Of a stretch of DNA of 64,000 bases, positions 62,085 through 64,000 are shown piece by piece (the first letter of the stretch is position 1; each line of letters opens with the position of its first letter). The DNA is from Burkholderia sp. FERM BP-3421. GTDB taxonomy: Bacteria; Pseudomonadota; Gammaproteobacteria; Burkholderiales; Burkholderiaceae. The position numbers and the translations under genes are program-made. The stretch spans positions 1,302,001 through 1,366,000 of the forward strand of contig NZ_CP117781.1 in NCBI RefSeq assembly GCF_028657905.1, written 5' to 3'. The notes under the pieces were generated by a model, which saw only the letters and a program-made list of their open reading frames with translations, searched no databases and was not told the DNA's origin.

Positions 62085-62480
62085 ATGAAGATGGCATCGA
62101 TGCTTGCAGGGAGCGCCGCGCTCGCGGCATGCGTGATCGCGTGGCAGCCCGCGCATGCGCAGCAGGACGACGACGCGGCGAGCCGCGCGCAACAGGCGCA
62201 GCTCGGCGACCCGTACGTGCCGCCCGCCGCGCGCCAGCCGGCCGTCGGCACCGAGACGCGCGGCGACGCGCTGCACGCCCAGGTCGCGCGCAAGCTGCAG
62301 GCGCAATTCAACGACGCCGCGCAGCGCAACGGCACGCTGACCCAGGCGCAGGCGCGCGCGGCCGGGCTCGGCTATGTCGCGAATCATTTCCGCCAGATCG
62401 ACGCGAGCGGTTCGGGTCGCGTGTCGTTCAACGACGTCACGCGCTACATGGACGCCCAGCGCGCGACACAGAATCGCTGA
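62085..62480 (+). CDS. Exported EF-hand domain protein
   Basis: A 131-residue protein with a signal peptide cleaved near AHAQ (about residues 24-27). One clear EF-hand loop, DASGSGRVSFND (about 109-120), matches DxSxSGxVSxxD with a final Asp in place of the usual Glu. A preceding helix pair may form a degenerate partner hand. It probably binds calcium in the periplasm or outside. Ca2+ could stabilise the neighbouring peptidases. It sits between two exported peptidase genes, 61 bp after one and 36 bp before the other. Confidence 0.82.
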   Translation: MKMASMLAGSAALAACVIAWQPAHAQQDDDAASRAQQAQLGDPYVPPAARQPAVGTETRGDALHAQVARKLQAQFNDAAQRNGTLTQAQARAAGLGYVANHFRQIDASGSGRVSFNDVTRYMDAQRATQNR

Positions 62481-62516
62481 GCCGGATTCGCTCGATACTT
62501 TCCAGGAGACTTCCCG

Positions 62517-64000
62517 ATGCAAATGAAATACCTCGGATGCGCGGCCGCGCTCGCGGCGGCCGCGCTGCTCGCCGCCTGCGGCGGCGATGACGGCGGCGCG
62601 CCGCCTGTCGTGAGCGCGGCGGCCCAGCCGTCGACCGTCACCGTCACGCCCGCGCCTGCGCCGTTCCAGCCGCCGACGCCGGTCGCGGAGGTCGGCGCGC
62701 AGTTCGCGGCCTCGCCGACCGGCCTGCCGTACCCGAAGCTCGATACGCTGTATCCGGGCCACGACGGCCCCACGGTCGACAACGGCATGATCCTGCCGTG
62801 GCTGTCGATGCGCGCGCCGACGCGCTTCAAGGTGATGGTACAAACCCCGTTCGACACCGATCGCGACGGCAAGCCGGATCGCATCGCGCTGCGCATCGTG
62901 CAGCCGGCGGAGGTGGCCGAAGGGCTGAAGACCCCGGTGATCGTGCGCCCGTCGGTCTACTACGCGGATCCGACCTACGTGACGAAGGCGCGCGCGCCGT
63001 TCCTCGGCGAGGCCGAGTACCTGCGCATGGGCTTCACGATCGTCTATGCGGATTCGATCGGCACCAACGAGTCGGACGGCTGCTGGTCGGTGATGGACCA
63101 GGTCGAGCGCGACGCGATGGCGAGCGCGGTGCGCTGGCTGACCCAGGATCCGTCCGCGCCCGGCTTCGACGAGCAGGGGCGGAAGGTCAGCGCCGCGTGG
63201 TCGACCGGGCACGTCGCGATGGAGGGCGTCTCGTACGGCGGCACGCTGCCGACGATGGTGGCCGCGACCGGCGTGCCGGGGCTGGAGGCGATCGTGCCGG
63301 TGGAGGGCATCAGCAGCGGCTACGACTACTTCCGCTACGACGGCGTGATCGCCGACATCGACGACACCGTCACGCTCGGCGACTACATGCAGATGGAGCA
63401 GTCGCAGGCGCGCGCGGCGATCTGCGAGCCGGCGCGCGTGAAGGCCGTGACCGATTCCGACGACGCCACCTACGCCTACAACGCGTTCTGGAAGGCGCGC
63501 AACACGGTTTCGCTGGTCGACCGGATCAAGGCCGCGACGCTGATCGCGCAGGGGCAGGCGGACAACAACGTGAAGACGCGCAACGCGACGCGGCTGTACG
63601 ACGCGCTGTACCGCGCCGGCAAGCCGGTGCAGCTGTGGCTGCACAGCCGCGACCATGACGATCCCGCGTGGCAGAAGGAATGGCAGAAGCAGATCCTGAT
63701 GTGGTACGCGCGTTATCTGTACGGCGTGAACAACGGCGTCGAGCAGCAGCCGACCTATGTGCGCGAGACGCCCGCGGGCGATCTCCCGGCCGGCTCGGGG
63801 CCGAACCCGGGGCAGAACGACAGCAGCGACACGCTGGTCGGTCACTGCCATTCCGGCCACAGCCCGCGCGACTGCATTCCGACGGGCGAGCTGTTCATCA
63901 AGGAGGATGCGTGGCCGAAGACCACGCGCACGTCGTACTACCTGCACGGCGACGGCGTGGCGGGCGGGCTGCTGACGCCGGATGCGACGGACGGCGCGCA
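62517..64000 (+). CDS. X-Pro dipeptidyl-peptidase-like (CocE/NonD) hydrolase, lipoprotein (3' partial)
   Basis: At least 494 residues are visible and the gene runs off the window. AGGAG lies 8 bases before ATG 62517. The signal ends in lipobox LAAC (about residues 18-21), followed by a Pro/Ala-rich linker. The alpha/beta hydrolase domain has the early strand TPVIVRPSVYYADP, a Ca-like loop DTDRDGKPDR, and the nucleophile elbow GVSYGGTLPT. The later ATLIAQGQADNNVKTRN segment is where the catalytic Asp lies. The family includes X-Pro dipeptidyl peptidases (S15) and CocE esterases; peptidase action fits the neighbouring S10 enzyme. Confidence 0.9.
   Translation, partial: MQMKYLGCAAALAAAALLAACGGDDGGAPPVVSAAAQPSTVTVTPAPAPFQPPTPVAEVGAQFAASPTGLPYPKLDTLYPGHDGPTVDNGMILPWLSMRAPTRFKVMVQTPFDTDRDGKPDRIALRIVQPAEVAEGLKTPVIVRPSVYYADPTYVTKARAPFLGEAEYLRMGFTIVYADSIGTNESDGCWSVMDQVERDAMASAVRWLTQDPSAPGFDEQGRKVSAAWSTGHVAMEGVSYGGTLPTMVAATGVPGLEAIVPVEGISSGYDYFRYDGVIADIDDTVTLGDYMQMEQSQARAAICEPARVKAVTDSDDATYAYNAFWKARNTVSLVDRIKAATLIAQGQADNNVKTRNATRLYDALYRAGKPVQLWLHSRDHDDPAWQKEWQKQILMWYARYLYGVNNGVEQQPTYVRETPAGDLPAGSGPNPGQNDSSDTLVGHCHSGHSPRDCIPTGELFIKEDAWPKTTRTSYYLHGDGVAGGLLTPDATDGA

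Overview
The window is high-GC DNA with the codon use and gene families of Burkholderia sensu stricto. The best guess is a plant- or soil-associated species (gladioli/glumae/plantarii-like). That is inferred from family content: an IrlRS/RND efflux locus, a Tat-exported phospholipase C with its accessory protein, a giant ESPR-type trimeric autotransporter, a MocR regulator and beta-alanine catabolism. No rRNA, tRNA, phage, complete insertion sequence or CRISPR array was seen. Most of the window is ordinary chromosomal coding sequence, broken by AT-rich intergenic pockets at about 1.3-2.3, 8.2-8.6, 25.9-26.4, 52.4-53.1 and 59.4-60.4 kb.

Layout. 1-1278 is the 3' part of a multi-haem cytochrome c subunit that has lost one haem-binding cysteine. 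2.3-4.1 kb is a three-lipoprotein operon (CsgG-like, DUF4810, DUF799). 4.3-4.75 kb is a tandem array of a 14-bp unit. 5.0-9.1 kb holds a GNAT, an AI-2E-type permease, an OsmE-like lipoprotein, an SDR and a DUF985 cupin. 9.25-13.1 kb holds a MocR regulator divergent from a PNPOx-like protein, then a LysE exporter facing an AraC regulator. 13.1-21.3 kb is a complete tripartite RND efflux system with its two-component regulators, all on the minus strand, followed by a Crp/Fnr regulator. 22.3-25.9 kb holds an FMN reductase facing a compact minus-strand cassette: an unknown 155-aa protein, a class V aminotransferase tail fragment, an ATP-grasp ligase and an MFS exporter. This looks like a small peptide-type metabolite locus and is the best candidate for something undescribed. 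26.4-28.0 kb is a frameshifted acyl-CoA synthetase.

28.2-30.6 kb holds a YqaA-type membrane protein and a copper-type set (DUF2946, outer-membrane protein, CopC). 30.6-33.9 kb holds a chemoreceptor, a dihydroxyacetophenone-dioxygenase-type cupin and a small exported protein. 34.0-34.36 kb is a 7-bp tandem array. 34.4-38.46 kb is a LysR regulator divergent from beta-alanine transaminase and CoA-acylating semialdehyde dehydrogenase genes, closed by a clear terminator. 38.7-41.6 kb holds an isochorismatase-fold protein with a possible leader peptide, a VOC protein, a GNAT, a frameshifted Nudix gene and a small secreted protein.

42.2-52.4 kb is one gene for a trimeric autotransporter adhesin of about 3,400 residues, built from two long arrays of a 43-residue (129-bp) repeat. 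53.2-56.6 kb is a LuxR-type regulator divergent from an APC permease and a DmpA-family aminopeptidase. 56.6-59.4 kb is phospholipase C and its accessory protein. 60.4 kb to the end is an exported peptidase set: an S10 carboxypeptidase, an EF-hand protein and an X-Pro-dipeptidyl-peptidase-like hydrolase cut by the window edge.

Three themes recur. Secreted or surface proteins are many (adhesin, phospholipase, peptidases, lipoproteins). Small-molecule export is well represented (RND, MFS, LysE, AI-2E). Peptide and beta-amino-acid use appears at several loci (DmpA-type aminopeptidase, S10 and X-Pro peptidases, beta-alanine catabolism).
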